Assembly: GCF_023509475.1 (NCBI RefSeq)
Contig: NZ_JAKSDZ010000002.1
Coordinates: 124,001-188,000 of the forward strand
DNA length: 64,000 bases
Origin: Aestuariirhabdus haliotis
GTDB taxonomy: Bacteria; Pseudomonadota; Gammaproteobacteria; Pseudomonadales; Aestuariirhabdaceae
Direction of reading: 5' to 3'
In this document: in pieces, positions 9,731 through 19,646 of the stretch
Numbering within the stretch: position 1 is the first letter of the stretch
Layout of the letters: each line of letters opens with the position of its first letter
Position numbers and translations under genes: made by a program
The notes under the pieces: generated by a model
The model's input: only the letters and a program-made list of their open reading frames with translations
Told to the model about the DNA's origin: nothing
The model's database searches: none

Positions 9731-11316
9731 CATCCCCGCTTCTTCAGGTTGAAAAACTGGCGGTCAATTTTCGTAGTGCCGATGACTCAATCGCGGCCGT
9801 AAAAGAGATCAGTTTTACTCTCGATAAGGGTAAAACCCTGGCGCTGGTGGGTGAAAGCGGCTCCGGAAAATCGGTAACAGCGCACTCCATATTGCAATTA
9901 CTCCCCTACCCCACCGCCGAGCATCCTTGCGGCAGTATTAAGCTGGATGGCCAGGAACTCATTGGTGCCGATGAGGCGATCATGCAAAGAATTCGTGGGG
10001 ATCGAATTAGCATCATCTTTCAGGAACCCATGACGTCACTTAACCCCCTGCATACGATTTCTCGTCAAATTGGCGAAGTAATTCAGCTGCATCGGGGCGG
10101 TGACCGCACATCGGTGAAGCAACGTACGCTTGAGTTACTCAATCTGGTGGGTATCCAGCAAGCTGACAAGCGACTCAACGCTTATCCTCATGAACTGTCG
10201 GGCGGACAACGACAGCGTGTCATGATTGCCATGGCCCTGGCGAATGAGCCAGACCTACTGATTGCCGACGAGCCTACGACTGCGCTGGATGTCACTGTGC
10301 AACAGCAAATTCTGGATCTGCTTCAGGAGCTGCAACGCAAAATGGGCATGGCGATTCTGCTCATCACCCATGACCTGCATATCGTACGGCGGATTGCCGA
10401 CCATGTTTGCGTTATGCACCAAGGGGTCTGTATTGAGCAAGCGGACACCAATAGCGTTTTCGACGACCCTCAGCAGGAGTACACCAAAGAACTGATCGGC
10501 TCCATCCCAAGGGGCAAGGCTCCTGCCATTAACAACGAGCTGGAACCCTTACTCAACGCTCATAACATTCGCGTCTGGTTTCCAATCCGTAAAGGTGTCC
10601 TGCAACGCACCGTAGACCATATCAAGGCCGTCGATGGCATCTCTTTTGGTTTGGCCGCCGGGGAAACTTTGGGTATCGTCGGAGAAAGTGGCTCGGGTAA
10701 ATCCACGTTAGGCTTTGCCATCTTGAAACTGGTCGAAAGCCAGGGTGAAATACTGTTTGATCAGCAAGCCATCCACCAACTCGACCAAAAAGGTTTCCGC
10801 CCGCTTCGTAAAAGCATGCAGATTGTTTTTCAGGACCCTTACGGAAGCCTGAACCCGCGCATGTCGATTGGCCAGGTGATCAGCGAAGGCTTGAGCGTTC
10901 ATGGTTTGCCGGAACAGGAACAACAGCAACGAGTGACGGATGCCTTACTGGAAGTAGGCCTGGATCCTGACGCTGCCAATCGATACCCCCACGAATTCTC
11001 AGGCGGACAGCGACAACGGGTGGCGATTGCACGGGCATTAGTACTGCGCCCCCGATTAATAATTCTCGATGAACCCACATCCGCTCTTGATAGAACCGTG
11101 CAGATTCAGGTGCTGGAGTTATTGAGATCCCTGCAGTTGAAATATGGTATCGCCTACATTTTCATCAGTCACGATCTGGCCGTGGTTAAATCCATTAGCC
11201 ACAGAGTGTTGGTTATGCAAGGCGGGAAAAGCATCGAGTATGGTGAAGCCGAGCAGATTTTTTCGCAACCGACCCAAGCCTATACACAGCAGCTTCTAAA
11301 CGCTGCCCTGGGTTAA
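9727..11316 (+). CDS. yejF: ABC importer ATPase YejF (NppD), two fused nucleotide-binding domains
   Basis: Energises the YejBE permease. A single 529-residue chain holds two ATPase domains. The first has Walker A GESGSGKS near residue 45, the signature [16 protein letters not shown] and Walker [15 protein letters not shown]. The second has Walker [10 protein letters not shown] near 320, the signature [15 protein letters not shown] and Walker [15 protein letters not shown]. Each domain ends with the H-loop (THDLHIV and SHDLAVV). The true start is the ATG at 9727 overlapping the yejE stop. The longer frame back to 9622 lies inside yejE. Two-domain YejF proteins of about 530 residues are the family norm. 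Confidence 0.96.
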   Translation: MTSPLLQVEKLAVNFRSADDSIAAVKEISFTLDKGKTLALVGESGSGKSVTAHSILQLLPYPTAEHPCGSIKLDGQELIGADEAIMQRIRGDRISIIFQEPMTSLNPLHTISRQIGEVIQLHRGGDRTSVKQRTLELLNLVGIQQADKRLNAYPHELSGGQRQRVMIAMALANEPDLLIADEPTTALDVTVQQQILDLLQELQRKMGMAILLITHDLHIVRRIADHVCVMHQGVCIEQADTNSVFDDPQQEYTKELIGSIPRGKAPAINNELEPLLNAHNIRVWFPIRKGVLQRTVDHIKAVDGISFGLAAGETLGIVGESGSGKSTLGFAILKLVESQGEILFDQQAIHQLDQKGFRPLRKSMQIVFQDPYGSLNPRMSIGQVISEGLSVHGLPEQEQQQRVTDALLEVGLDPDAANRYPHEFSGGQRQRVAIARALVLRPRLIILDEPTSALDRTVQIQVLELLRSLQLKYGIAYIFISHDLAVVKSISHRVLVMQGGKSIEYGEAEQIFSQPTQAYTQQLLNAALG

Positions 11317-11327
11317 GCCAGGACAGC
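11302..11327 (+). terminator. Possible terminator hairpin at end of yejF
   Basis: GCTG-C-CCTGG pairs with CCAGG-A-CAGC across a six-base loop. The hairpin spans the yejF stop codon. There is one mismatch and no real U-tract, so termination strength is doubtful. Confidence 0.4.
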
Positions 11328-11407
11328 ACTTACACAAATACAAACAACCCTATATCGAACTATACAGACCCTTTCTCTATACTCAGACGGTTCGTATATA
11401 AGATTCA

Positions 11408-11427
11408 GGTTCAGTGTTGACTGAACC
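11408..11427. promoter_or_regulatory. Perfect inverted repeat upstream of fabI
   Basis: GGTTCAG and CTGAACC form 7-base arms around a 6-base spacer, centred about 50 bases before the fabI ATG. Candidate -10 hexamers lie just upstream (TATACT at 11378-11383 and TATAAG at 11397-11402), both with weak -35 partners. The repeat could be a repressor operator at the transcription start or a 5'-UTR hairpin. I cannot assign it to a known regulator. Confidence 0.45.
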
Positions 11428-11467
11428 CATTGATCACAACAAGCGTTTACAACAAAAGGAAAACGTC

Positions 11468-12274
11468 ATGGGATTTCTCGCCGGAAAACGCGTCCTGATT
11501 GTCGGAGTCGCCAGTAAATTATCCATCGCCTCAGGTATTGCAGCGGCCATGCATCGCGAGGGTGCCGAACTCGCCTTCACTTACCAAAATGACAAACTGA
11601 AAGGCCGTGTTATCGGGTTTGCTGAGAACTGGGGATCTTCCGAAGATCTTTGCTTCCCTTGCGATGTCGCCAACGATGATGACATAGCCAATGTTTTCTC
11701 AGAGCTGGGTAAAAAGTGGGATGGCATCGACTGCATTGTTCATTCTGTAGGCTTTGCCCCTGGCGATCAGCTGTCTGGCGATTTTGTCGATGTTACTACT
11801 CGAGAGGGGTTCCGCATTGCCCACGACATCAGCGCTTACAGTTTTGTTGCCCTTGCCCGCGAAGGTCGTGAACTGATGAAAGGCCGTAACGGCTCCCTAT
11901 TAACTCTCACCTACCTGGGTGCCGAACGCACCATGCCTAACTACAACGTGATGGGACTGGCCAAGGCCAGCCTGGAGTCCAGTGTCCGCTACATGGCTCG
12001 TAGCATGGGCCCCGAAGGCATTCGCGTTAATGCCATAAGCGCTGGCCCCATTCGGACTCTGGCCGCTTCCGGTATCGCCAGCTTCCGAAAAATGTTGTCG
12101 CATAACGCAGCTCAAACCCCAATGAAGCGTAACGTTACTATCGATGAGGTTGGCAATGTAGCCGCCTTCCTGTGCTCCGATCTCGCTAGCGGTGTCAGCG
12201 GAGAGATCACCTATGTCGATGGCGGCTTTAACACTACAGCCATGGGCTCTCTGGAAGAGCCTGAGGCGGAATAA
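11468..12274 (+). CDS. fabI: Enoyl-[acyl-carrier-protein] reductase (NADH)
   Basis: Catalyses the last reductive step of each fatty-acid elongation cycle in the cytoplasm and is the target of triclosan-type inhibitors. It is an atypical short-chain dehydrogenase. The N-terminal nucleotide site reads [20 protein letters not shown]. The catalytic pair is in [10 protein letters not shown] (Tyr-X6-Lys), followed by [23 protein letters not shown] and [19 protein letters not shown]. Length is 268 residues from the ATG at 11468, preceded by AAAAGGAAA. An in-frame ATG at 11414 lacks a ribosome site and would add 18 unrelated residues. It converges on ppiD across a shared terminator. Confidence 0.97.
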   Translation: MGFLAGKRVLIVGVASKLSIASGIAAAMHREGAELAFTYQNDKLKGRVIGFAENWGSSEDLCFPCDVANDDDIANVFSELGKKWDGIDCIVHSVGFAPGDQLSGDFVDVTTREGFRIAHDISAYSFVALAREGRELMKGRNGSLLTLTYLGAERTMPNYNVMGLAKASLESSVRYMARSMGPEGIRVNAISAGPIRTLAASGIASFRKMLSHNAAQTPMKRNVTIDEVGNVAAFLCSDLASGVSGEITYVDGGFNTTAMGSLEEPEAE

Positions 12275-12303
12275 CCCGCCTCCACCAGTGCTTTCCAGCA
12301 ACC

Positions 12304-12337
12304 CATAAAAAAGGCCGCATTAGCGGCCTTTTTTATG
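12304..12337. terminator. Bidirectional Rho-independent terminator between fabI and ppiD
   Basis: CATAAAAAAGGCCGC pairs perfectly with GCGGCCTTTTTTATG around an ATTA loop. The A-tract and T-tract flank the GC core symmetrically, so it can end fabI on the plus strand and ppiD on the minus strand. Confidence 0.93.
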
Positions 12338-12370
12338 CTCAATATATGCGCTTAACAGCGCACAGATTGA

Positions 12371-14263
12371 TTAGAAGGTTTCAATGTCGGCAGAGTTCAA
12401 CAACGACTGCCGATACTCCTCGAAAATAGCTTGGCCTTTCTGCTGAGAGAGCATGCGAGACAGGAACTGGTTACGAGTAGTTTCCAGCTCAGCATCGGCA
12501 ACTTCCGGTGTATTCACCGCAGTAACGGCAAGCAGCACTTTGTCACCATTTGGCAGGCCGCTGATAAGCAGACTGGGAACCCCTTCGGATGGATGAGGCG
12601 CCTTAAAGGTATCAAGCAATATTTGCTGTGCCAGATTGCCTGGCTGTTGGCGACTGACAGCTGGCTGATCAACCCATTCCTGCTCAACGATCGAATCGAG
12701 ACCCGAAGAAAGCGCTTTCTCTTTGAGCGCTAGCGCCTGATCTTGTAGCATCTCTTCTGCCTTAACCGCCACCAAAGTCGTACGAATCTGGCTCTCTACA
12801 TCCACAAGCGCACGGGGCTCAGGTTTAATATGCTGAGCCAGCCTAAGCACGGCGACGCGGTCACCATCGAGCTCAATCAGTTGGCTATTAGCCCCCTCAC
12901 TCAATACATCTTCCGCAAAAGCAGCAGCAATAAAGGCAGGGTTAGAACTTAGTCCTTCTTGACTGCCATTGCGGCCAAACAGATCCGTAGATTGAGAGGT
13001 AAGCCCCAGCTCTTCGGCCGGTTGTTGCAGGTCAGCAGATTCAAAACTGATATCGGCAAGCAACTGAGATTGTTCAACAAAAATAGGCTCAACACGATCC
13101 AGTTTAATTTCACGAACAAGCTGCTCACGCACCTCGTCAAGTGCAGGCACCTCAACACTTTCAGCGGTCAGTAGCTTGATCAACTGATAACCAAATTCGG
13201 TTTTAACCGGTGCCGACACCTCACCAGGCTCAAGTGATGACAGGGTGTCATCAAAAGTTTCACCTAGAAAACCGTCTTCTACCACACCAAGGTCACCACC
13301 TTGCTGAGCAGAGAATGCATCGGCAGAATATTCCTTAGCCAGTGCGGCAAAGTCTTCACCAGCGTCGATACGCTGCTTCAGCTCATTCGCTAACTGGCTA
13401 ACAGTCTCATCCGGATTTTCCTCATTAACTTCCAACAAGATATGGGCGGCACGGCGCTGCTCATTTCCTGCGCCAGTCAGTTGCTCAGAATAGGCCTGAT
13501 AAGCATTTGCGACATCATCTTCAGAGACTTCGACAGACGACATCAAATCATTTTTATTCAACAACAGATAATCAACACGAACCTGTTCCTCAGCCATAAA
13601 CTCGCCGGGATTGGAATCGTAATAATCCTGAACTTCCTGAGCTTCAACACTTACCTTTGCACGCTCTGTTTCGGCGGATAATGTGATGTAGCGAATATCA
13701 CGCTGCTGACGCTCGAGTGCTGAGATAGCCTCCATTTCCGCGGGTGTTACAAAATTGCTAGCGGCAAATCCGGAGCTCAGTTGGCTGATCAACATTTCGC
13801 CTTGAATCATCTGCCGGAACTGGATAGGCGACAAACTGATACTGCGCAAAGCCAACTGAAACTGGTCTGGATTAAACTTGCCATCAACCTGAAAACTCTC
13901 AGTATTGACGATCATTTGGTCAATGGCTTCATCTGGAAAATAGAGCCCTAGGTCGGCTGCTTGCTGAAGCAACAAAGTCTGATCGATTAATCCCTGCAGG
14001 CTGGACTGCTGAATACGCTGCTCATCGAGCAATGCGGGGTTAAAGTTTTCACCCATCTCGCGAGAAAGCTGCTGTCGGCGCATCTGCATTGCCTGATAGA
14101 GGGCTTGCTGAGTAATGTCCTCACCATTGACACTGGCAGCCGTGTTGCCACTTCCCCCTCCACTGATACTTTCCAGACCAAAAATTGCAAACGTGAGGAT
14201 AATAAATCCAACGATGATTTTGGCAACAACACCCTGTGCATTTTCTCGGATATTCTGCAGCAT
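12371..14263 (-). CDS. ppiD: Periplasmic folding chaperone / peptidyl-prolyl isomerase PpiD
   Basis: Inner-membrane-anchored chaperone that assists newly secreted proteins at the Sec translocon. A single N-terminal TM helix (GVVAKIIVGFIILTFAIFGL) is followed by a SurA-like chaperone region. The parvulin domain is at about 265-360, with RRAAHILLEV, QQGGDLGVVEDG and TEFGYQLIKLL. A long C-terminal chaperone region completes 630 residues, as usual for PpiD. It is downstream of hupB and tRNA-Asp on the same strand, separated from them by a terminator. This is the E. coli and Pseudomonas order. Confidence 0.95.
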   Translation of the reverse strand: MLQNIRENAQGVVAKIIVGFIILTFAIFGLESISGGGSGNTAASVNGEDITQQALYQAMQMRRQQLSREMGENFNPALLDEQRIQQSSLQGLIDQTLLLQQAADLGLYFPDEAIDQMIVNTESFQVDGKFNPDQFQLALRSISLSPIQFRQMIQGEMLISQLSSGFAASNFVTPAEMEAISALERQQRDIRYITLSAETERAKVSVEAQEVQDYYDSNPGEFMAEEQVRVDYLLLNKNDLMSSVEVSEDDVANAYQAYSEQLTGAGNEQRRAAHILLEVNEENPDETVSQLANELKQRIDAGEDFAALAKEYSADAFSAQQGGDLGVVEDGFLGETFDDTLSSLEPGEVSAPVKTEFGYQLIKLLTAESVEVPALDEVREQLVREIKLDRVEPIFVEQSQLLADISFESADLQQPAEELGLTSQSTDLFGRNGSQEGLSSNPAFIAAAFAEDVLSEGANSQLIELDGDRVAVLRLAQHIKPEPRALVDVESQIRTTLVAVKAEEMLQDQALALKEKALSSGLDSIVEQEWVDQPAVSRQQPGNLAQQILLDTFKAPHPSEGVPSLLISGLPNGDKVLLAVTAVNTPEVADAELETTRNQFLSRMLSQQKGQAIFEEYRQSLLNSADIETF

Positions 14264-14316
14264 AGATAAGCCTCTGCAAGCCGGTGTTTAATACCCCGGC
14301 TAAACCTTAAATAATA

Positions 14317-14346
14317 AAAAGGCGCACCTCATTGGATGCGCCTTTT
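14317..14346 (-). terminator. Rho-independent terminator after tRNA-Asp
   Basis: AAAAGGCGCA and TGCGCCTTTT form a 10-base stem around a 10-base loop, with a U-run on the minus strand. It lies 10 bases beyond the tRNA 3' end and before ppiD. Confidence 0.85.
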
Positions 14347-14355
14347 AGACAACTT

Positions 14356-14432
14356 TGGCGGAGCGGACGGGACTCGAACCCGCGACCCCCGGCGTGACAG
14401 GCCGGTATTCTAACCAACTGAACTACCGCTCC
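14356..14432 (-). tRNA. tRNA-Asp (GTC)
   Basis: 77 bases with encoded CCA. The acceptor stem GGAGCGG pairs with CCGCTCC, the discriminator is G and the D-arm is TAGTTCAGTTGGTTAGA. The anticodon loop CTGTCAC, between CCGGC and GCCGG, gives anticodon GTC. The T-arm has GGTTCGAGTCC. It lies between hupB and ppiD. Confidence 0.97.
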
Positions 14433-14447
14433 TGAAGCATGCCTGCA

Positions 14448-14472
14448 AAGAGCAGCAAGAATCACTGCTCTT
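14448..14472 (-). terminator. Hairpin between hupB and tRNA-Asp
   Basis: AAGAGCAG and CTGCTCTT form an 8-base stem with a 9-base loop, 15 bases after the hupB stop. There is no strong U-tract. It may be a weak terminator or a processing or stability element that lets some transcripts read into the tRNA. Confidence 0.4.
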
Positions 14473-14486
14473 CTGCGTGACGCGTT

Positions 14487-14759
14487 TTAGTTAACGGCGT
14501 CCTTCAGAGCCTTACCCGCTTTAAAGCTAGGAATCTTGGCTGCAGCAATTTGGATTGGTTGGCCAGTTTGTGGGTTACGACCAGTGCGAGCAGCACGCTC
14601 TTTCACTGAGAAAGTACCAAAGCCAACCAGGACAACCTGATCACCCTCTTTGAGCGCATTAGTAACAGAATCTACCATGGCGTCCAGTGCACGACCGGCA
14701 GCAGCCTTAGGAAGGTCGGCAGATGCTGCGATCGCATCGATCAGCTCGGATTTGTTCAC
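14487..14759 (-). CDS. hupB: DNA-binding protein HU-beta
   Basis: Small nucleoid protein that bends and compacts DNA as a dimer. The 90 residues show the full HU fold: [16 protein letters not shown], the helix-turn region and [24 protein letters not shown], which is the beta-arm signature with the Pro-containing tip. It ends [12 protein letters not shown]. The start is GTG, supported by AAGGGG seven bases upstream. It follows lon on the same strand but has its own promoter in the gap. Confidence 0.97.
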   Translation of the reverse strand: MNKSELIDAIAASADLPKAAAGRALDAMVDSVTNALKEGDQVVLVGFGTFSVKERAARTGRNPQTGQPIQIAAAKIPSFKAGKALKDAVN

Positions 14760-14927
14760 TATCTATCCCCTTATACTCGTAAAAAGAAACACTTCAACCC
14801 TCGGCCAACAAATGGTCAACTCAAAAGGAGATCGAAGTCTTGTACATTTTTTAGGCAGAAAACCCCGCTACCACGGCGATTCCACTCAATCTTGTGCCAT
14901 GGCCTGACAATGCCACAGCGAACCGGT

Positions 14928-14957
14928 TTTATACCAACTCGCTTCGATCACTGTCAA
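14928..14957 (-). promoter_or_regulatory. Sigma-70 promoter for hupB
   Basis: Reading the minus strand: consensus -35 TTGACA (14952-14957), an 18-base spacer, then -10 TATAAA (14928-14933). It lies just after the lon stop codon and would give a leader of about 160 bases before the hupB GTG. Confidence 0.75.
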
Positions 14958-14969
14958 GGAGATCACACG

Positions 14970-17387
14970 CTAATGCGTGTTTATTCTCTCGCTATTGTCC
15001 TCGCGAGACTCCTCAGTGGTCAAGCCTTCATCCTTATCTAAAGGCTCCGGCATATACTGAAGTGCGACCTGCAGCACATCGTCAATCCATTTAACCGGAA
15101 TTATTTCGAGATCCTCTTTGATGTTATCCGGAATCTCCTTCAGATCCCGCATATTTTCATCCGGAATTAGCACCACAGTGATGCCTCCACGATGAGCCGC
15201 TAGCAGCTTCTCTTTCAGCCCGCCGATCGGTAGCACTTGCCCCCGCAGGGTGATTTCTCCGGTCATGGCCACGTTGGCCTTAACCGGAATACCAGTCAGC
15301 ACCGAGACCAGAGCCGTACACATACCAATACCCGCACTTGGGCCATCTTTAGGCGTAGCACCCTCGGGAACATGTATATGGATATCATTCTTTTCATGGA
15401 AATTGGATGGAATACCGAGCACTTGCGATCGGCTACGAACCACCGTCAGGGCGGCCTGAATAGATTCCTGCATGACATCGCCCAGCGAGCCGGTTTTACT
15501 ATGACGCCCCTTACCAGGCACCGATACCGCCTCAATCGTGAGCAGTTCACCACCGACCTGCGTCCATGCCAGACCGGTCACCTGACCAATCTGATCCTCG
15601 TCTTCGGCCAGGCCATATTTGAACTTGCGTACACCACTGTAGGTTTCCAGCAGTTCAGGAGAAACCACCACAGGCCCAGCCTCTTTGTCTGTGGCATGCT
15701 CCTTGACAACTTTGCGGCACAGTTTGGCAATTTCTCGCTCAAGCCCTCGCACACCCGCCTCTCGGGTATAGTAGCGGATCAAATCCCGCAGGGTATCGTC
15801 TTCCAATTTGAGCTCGTCAGCACGCAGGCCATTGTTCTTAACCTGCTTGGGAACCAGATACCGCTTGGCGATATTGACCTTCTCATCCTCGGTATACCCC
15901 GGAATGCGTATGACTTCCATACGGTCTAGCAAGGGACCGGGAATATTCATCGAATTAGAAGTACAGACAAACATCACATCAGAAAGATCATAATCCACTT
16001 CCAGATAGTGATCGTTAAAGGTGTTGTTCTGTTCGGGATCCAGTACCTCCAGCAATGCCGAAGAGGGATCACCACGCATGTCCGAGCCAAGCTTGTCGAT
16101 TTCATCCAGCAGGAAGAGCGGGTTTTTCACCCCCACCTTGGACATCTTCTGCACTAGCTTGCCTGGCATAGAGCCAATATAGGTCCGTCTGTGGCCGCGA
16201 ATTTCAGCTTCATCGCGCACGCCACCCAAGGCCATTCGAACAAATTTGCGGTTGGTTGCTCGAGCAATGGACTCACCCAGAGAGGTCTTACCTACACCAG
16301 GAGGCCCCACCAGACAGAGCACAGGGCCCTTGAGTTTACGAACCCGCTGCTGCACAGCCAAATATTCAAGAATCCGCTCTTTGACCTCTTCCAAACCATA
16401 ATGGTCTTCATCCAGGATCTCTTCCGCTTTACCGATATCATTACGAATCTTGCTGCGTTTCTTCCAGGGTAGGCCAACCATCCAGTCGATATAACCACGC
16501 ACCACGGTGGCTTCGGCTGACATGGGCGACATCATTTTAAGCTTACCCAATTCGGCCAGAGTCTTTTCCTGGGCCTCTTTAGGCATACCGGAGTCATCAA
16601 TCTTATTTTGCAAATCCTCAATCTCATTGGGGACATCTTCCATGTCACCCAACTCTTTTTGGATCGCTTTCATCTGCTCGTTGAGGTAATACTCGCGCTG
16701 GCTCTTTTCCATCTGTTTTTTAACGCGCCCACGAATCCGCTTCTCAACCTGCATCAGGTCAATTTCGGACTCCATAATCCCCATCAGATGCTCGATGCGT
16801 TCCTGAACCCCGGCAATTTCGAGAATGGCCTGTTTTTCATCGATCTTAAGCGTCATATGAGCCGCCATAGTATCGGCCAGCCGGCTCGGCTCAGCGATAC
16901 TGCCCATCGACGTCAGCACGTCAGACGGCACCTTTTTGCTGAGCTGTACATACTGCTCAAACTGATTCATTGCCGAACGCAGCAGCACTTCCGCCTCACG
17001 CTCATTAGGCTGCTCTTCGACAAAATCTTCTACTTCTACGCGTAAGACATCATCCTGTTCATGCAACCCCTTTAGCAGAACTCGCTCGCCACCCTCTACC
17101 AGCACCTTAACGGTGCCATCAGGCAGCTTCAGTAATTGCAAGACGTTTGCCAGGGTTCCCACATCAAAGAGGTCTTCACGCTCTGGATCATCCTCTGCGG
17201 CATGCTTTTGGGCGACCAACACAATTTGCTTGTCAGAATCCATCGCCGCTTCAAGGGACTGAATGGACTTCTCACGACCCACAAACAGCGGGATCACCAT
17301 GTGAGGGTATACAACAACATCCCGCAACGGCAGCAGGGGAATCGATGCTCCAGAGGGCTGATCTCCAGAGATGCGATCATTCTCCAT
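14970..17387 (-). CDS. lon: ATP-dependent protease La (Lon)
   Basis: Cytoplasmic AAA+ serine protease that degrades misfolded and regulatory proteins. The N-terminal substrate domain runs from LPLLPLRDVVVYPHMVIPLFVGR to about residue 210. The ATPase domain has Walker A GPPGVGKTS and Walker B PLFLLDEIDK. The C-terminal protease domain has the Ser of PKDGPSAG and a Lys about 43 residues later in the GLKEKLLAAHRGG region. Length 805 is typical. A heat-shock-type promoter lies about 65 bases upstream of the start, and AGGAG supports the ATG. Confidence 0.97.
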   Translation of the reverse strand: MENDRISGDQPSGASIPLLPLRDVVVYPHMVIPLFVGREKSIQSLEAAMDSDKQIVLVAQKHAAEDDPEREDLFDVGTLANVLQLLKLPDGTVKVLVEGGERVLLKGLHEQDDVLRVEVEDFVEEQPNEREAEVLLRSAMNQFEQYVQLSKKVPSDVLTSMGSIAEPSRLADTMAAHMTLKIDEKQAILEIAGVQERIEHLMGIMESEIDLMQVEKRIRGRVKKQMEKSQREYYLNEQMKAIQKELGDMEDVPNEIEDLQNKIDDSGMPKEAQEKTLAELGKLKMMSPMSAEATVVRGYIDWMVGLPWKKRSKIRNDIGKAEEILDEDHYGLEEVKERILEYLAVQQRVRKLKGPVLCLVGPPGVGKTSLGESIARATNRKFVRMALGGVRDEAEIRGHRRTYIGSMPGKLVQKMSKVGVKNPLFLLDEIDKLGSDMRGDPSSALLEVLDPEQNNTFNDHYLEVDYDLSDVMFVCTSNSMNIPGPLLDRMEVIRIPGYTEDEKVNIAKRYLVPKQVKNNGLRADELKLEDDTLRDLIRYYTREAGVRGLEREIAKLCRKVVKEHATDKEAGPVVVSPELLETYSGVRKFKYGLAEDEDQIGQVTGLAWTQVGGELLTIEAVSVPGKGRHSKTGSLGDVMQESIQAALTVVRSRSQVLGIPSNFHEKNDIHIHVPEGATPKDGPSAGIGMCTALVSVLTGIPVKANVAMTGEITLRGQVLPIGGLKEKLLAAHRGGITVVLIPDENMRDLKEIPDNIKEDLEIIPVKWIDDVLQVALQYMPEPLDKDEGLTTEESREDNSERINTH

Positions 17388-17452
17388 GAATAACTCCTAG
17401 TAACAGCCACTGTGAAGCAGCCGGGAAAACAGAAACAAGGCTAATGCCCCTA

Positions 17453-17481
17453 AGATGGGGTCGATGATGGCAAAATACAAG
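17453..17481 (-). promoter_or_regulatory. Heat-shock (sigma-32) type promoter for lon
   Basis: On the minus strand: CTTGTAT (17475-17481), 14 bases, then CCCCATCT (17453-17460). The sigma-32 consensus is CTTGAAA, 13-14 bases, CCCCATNT, so the -10 matches exactly and the -35 at five of seven positions. It lies just downstream of the clpX terminator. Confidence 0.8.
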
Positions 17482-17505
17482 CGTCGACAACGATTATGTT
17501 TATCA

Positions 17506-17542
17506 GCAACAAAAAAGACCCCTATGGGGCCTTTTTTGTTGC
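17506..17542 (-). terminator. Rho-independent terminator after clpX
   Basis: GCAACAAAAAAG-CCCC and GGGG-CTTTTTTGTTGC pair around a TAT loop with one internal mismatch, 15 bases beyond the clpX stop. The A/T tracts are symmetrical. It separates clpX from lon. Confidence 0.92.
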
Positions 17543-17556
17543 TTCACACTACTGAG

Positions 17557-18843
17557 CTACTCTTCAGGGAGTGCGCGAGGAGGCTGTTCACTGTTTTCAT
17601 AGATCAGTAGAGGCTCTGAATCACCACGAATAACCGATCCGTCGATAACCACCTTACTGATACCTTCCTGAGAAGGTATCTCGTACATGGTATCCAGCAG
17701 TACAGATTCAAGAATTGAACGCAAGCCGCGAGCACCGGTTTTACGTTCCATCGCCTTATTGGCAACGGCCTTCAGCGCATCATCACGGAAGTCGACTTCG
17801 ACATCTTCCATTTCAAACAATTTGGAATACTGCTTGGTCAATGCATTCTTAGGCTCGGTCAGGATCTGAATAAGGGCTTCCTCATCCAATTCCTCAAGCG
17901 TGGCAATCACCGGCAAACGGCCCACAAACTCAGGAATCAAACCAAACCGCACCAAATCTTCCGGCTCGACATCCTTCAGGGTCTCGCCCACATTCTTGCT
18001 GGAGTCCTTGCTCTTGACCTCAGCGGAGAAACCAATACCGCCTTTTTCAGAACGGTCACGAATCACCTTCTCCAGCCCGGCAAAAGCGCCACCACAGATA
18101 AACAGGATATTGGAGGTATCGACCTGCAGGAACTCCTGCTGCGGATGCTTACGACCACCCTGTGGGGGCACAGAGGCTACCGTGCCTTCAATCAGCTTCA
18201 ACAGTGCCTGCTGAACACCCTCACCCGATACATCACGAGTGATCGAAGGGTTATCTGACTTACGGGAAATCTTATCAATCTCATCGATATAGACAATGCC
18301 CCGCTGGGCTTTATCGACATCGTAATCACACTTTTGCAGCAGCTTTTGGATGATGTTTTCGACATCCTCACCCACATAACCCGCTTCGGTCAGCGTGGTT
18401 GCATCGGCAATCGTAAAAGGCACATTCAAGAGGCGAGCCAGGGTTTCTGCCAACAGGGTTTTACCACTGCCGGTTGGCCCGACAAGCAGGATGTTGCTCT
18501 TACCCAGCTCAACATCGCCCTTCTTGTCGTCTTTCTGAAGGCGCTTGTAGTGGTTGTATACCGCAACCGACAAAACCTTTTTAGCTCGTTGCTGGCCAAT
18601 GACGTAGTCATCCAGAATGGTATTAATCTCCCTGGGAGAAGGCAGTGTCTCACTACTGCTCTCGGCAGGAGCATCCTGAACCTCTTCGCGAATAATATCG
18701 TTGCAGAGATCTACGCACTCATCACAGATAAACACTGAGGGGCCGGCAATCAGCTTACGGACCTCGTGCTGGCTTTTACCACAGAAGGAGCAATACAGCA
18801 GTTTACCGCCGTCATCACCCTTCCCATTGCTTTGGTCGGTCAT
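17557..18843 (-). CDS. clpX: ClpXP protease ATP-binding subunit ClpX
   Basis: AAA+ unfoldase that feeds substrates into ClpP. The N-terminal zinc-binding domain has paired cysteines in YCSFCGKS and [10 protein letters not shown]. Walker A is [12 protein letters not shown], Walker B is [11 protein letters not shown] and the pore/sensor region carries [10 protein letters not shown]. The ClpP-docking loop is in the expected place, around GIGFSAEV. Length 428 is typical. It is separated from clpP by a hairpin and preceded by its own heat-shock-like promoter. Confidence 0.97.
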   Translation of the reverse strand: MTDQSNGKGDDGGKLLYCSFCGKSQHEVRKLIAGPSVFICDECVDLCNDIIREEVQDAPAESSSETLPSPREINTILDDYVIGQQRAKKVLSVAVYNHYKRLQKDDKKGDVELGKSNILLVGPTGSGKTLLAETLARLLNVPFTIADATTLTEAGYVGEDVENIIQKLLQKCDYDVDKAQRGIVYIDEIDKISRKSDNPSITRDVSGEGVQQALLKLIEGTVASVPPQGGRKHPQQEFLQVDTSNILFICGGAFAGLEKVIRDRSEKGGIGFSAEVKSKDSSKNVGETLKDVEPEDLVRFGLIPEFVGRLPVIATLEELDEEALIQILTEPKNALTKQYSKLFEMEDVEVDFRDDALKAVANKAMERKTGARGLRSILESVLLDTMYEIPSQEGISKVVIDGSVIRGDSEPLLIYENSEQPPRALPEE

Positions 18844-18892
18844 TCGAATCCTACCTTACCGGACAAATCCACTACTTAAACCCTAGATTACA

Positions 18893-18921
18893 AGATGCAG
18901 CTATTTGCCGTAATTTTCAAG
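18893..18921 (-). promoter_or_regulatory. Heat-shock (sigma-32) type promoter for clpX
   Basis: On the minus strand: CTTGAAA (18915-18921, exact consensus), 14 bases, then CTGCATCT (18893-18900; six of eight matches to CCCCATNT). The geometry is identical to the lon element. It starts about 50 bases before the clpX ATG. Confidence 0.7.
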
Positions 18922-18934
18922 GGTATCTACAAAG

Positions 18935-18957
18935 ATACGGGGCGCATAACCCCGCAT
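18935..18957 (-). terminator. Hairpin between clpP and clpX
   Basis: ATGCGGGG and CCCCGTAT (one G-U pair) form an 8-base stem with a 7-base loop, 14 bases beyond the clpP stop. The following U-tract is broken (CTTTGTAG), so this is probably a partial terminator allowing clpP-clpX read-through. Confidence 0.5.
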
Positions 18958-18970
18958 ACTATATCTTAGG

Positions 18971-19612
18971 TTATTCTTGCGTACCGCGCTTGTTCATTAC
19001 CGCATCAATCAAGCCGTACTCAACCGCTTCCTCACCACTCATAAAGTTGTCACGATCGGTGTCACGGGCAATCACATCCAAAGGCTGCCCGGTATGATCT
19101 GCCAGCACCTTATTGAGTTTATCCTTAATTGAGAGAATCTCCCGGGCATGGATCTCAATATCCGATGCCTGCCCCTGGAATCCACCCAACGGCTGATGAA
19201 TCATCACTCGAGAATGAGGCAAGCAGTAACGTTTACCCGCAGCCCCACCAGCCAGTAACAAGGCCCCCATGCTGGCGGCCTGGCCAATGCACATGGTACT
19301 AATATCCGGCTTGATGAATTGCATGGTGTCATAGATCGACATACCCGCGGTCACAGATCCCCCGGGAGAGTTGATATAAAGATGAATGTCCTTGTCTGGA
19401 TTTTCAGACTCAAGAAATAGAAGCTGGGCAACCAGCAAATTTGCCATATGGTCCTCAACCGGACCCACCAGAAAAATAACCCTCTCCTTAAGCAGACGAG
19501 AGTAGATGTCGTAAGAGCGCTCCCCCCTTGCTGTCTGCTCAACCACCATGGGGACAAGCCCGCTGTTGGTGATGATATCGCCGCTATTACCCTGATCGAT
19601 AAGCTTGGACAT
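18971..19612 (-). CDS. clpP: ATP-dependent Clp protease proteolytic subunit ClpP
   Basis: Tetradecameric serine peptidase chamber that works with ClpX. The catalytic Ser is in [14 protein letters not shown], the His in [13 protein letters not shown] and the Asp in the DTDRDNFM region. Length 213 includes a short N-terminal propeptide. AGGAG lies 11 bases before the ATG. The tig terminator ends only about 35 bases upstream, which leaves little space for a dedicated promoter (see findings). Confidence 0.97.
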   Translation of the reverse strand: MSKLIDQGNSGDIITNSGLVPMVVEQTARGERSYDIYSRLLKERVIFLVGPVEDHMANLLVAQLLFLESENPDKDIHLYINSPGGSVTAGMSIYDTMQFIKPDISTMCIGQAASMGALLLAGGAAGKRYCLPHSRVMIHQPLGGFQGQASDIEIHAREILSIKDKLNKVLADHTGQPLDVIARDTDRDNFMSGEEAVEYGLIDAVMNKRGTQE

Positions 19613-19646
19613 ATTCTTCTAAACTCCTGGTGTCTACAGCCGAGAT

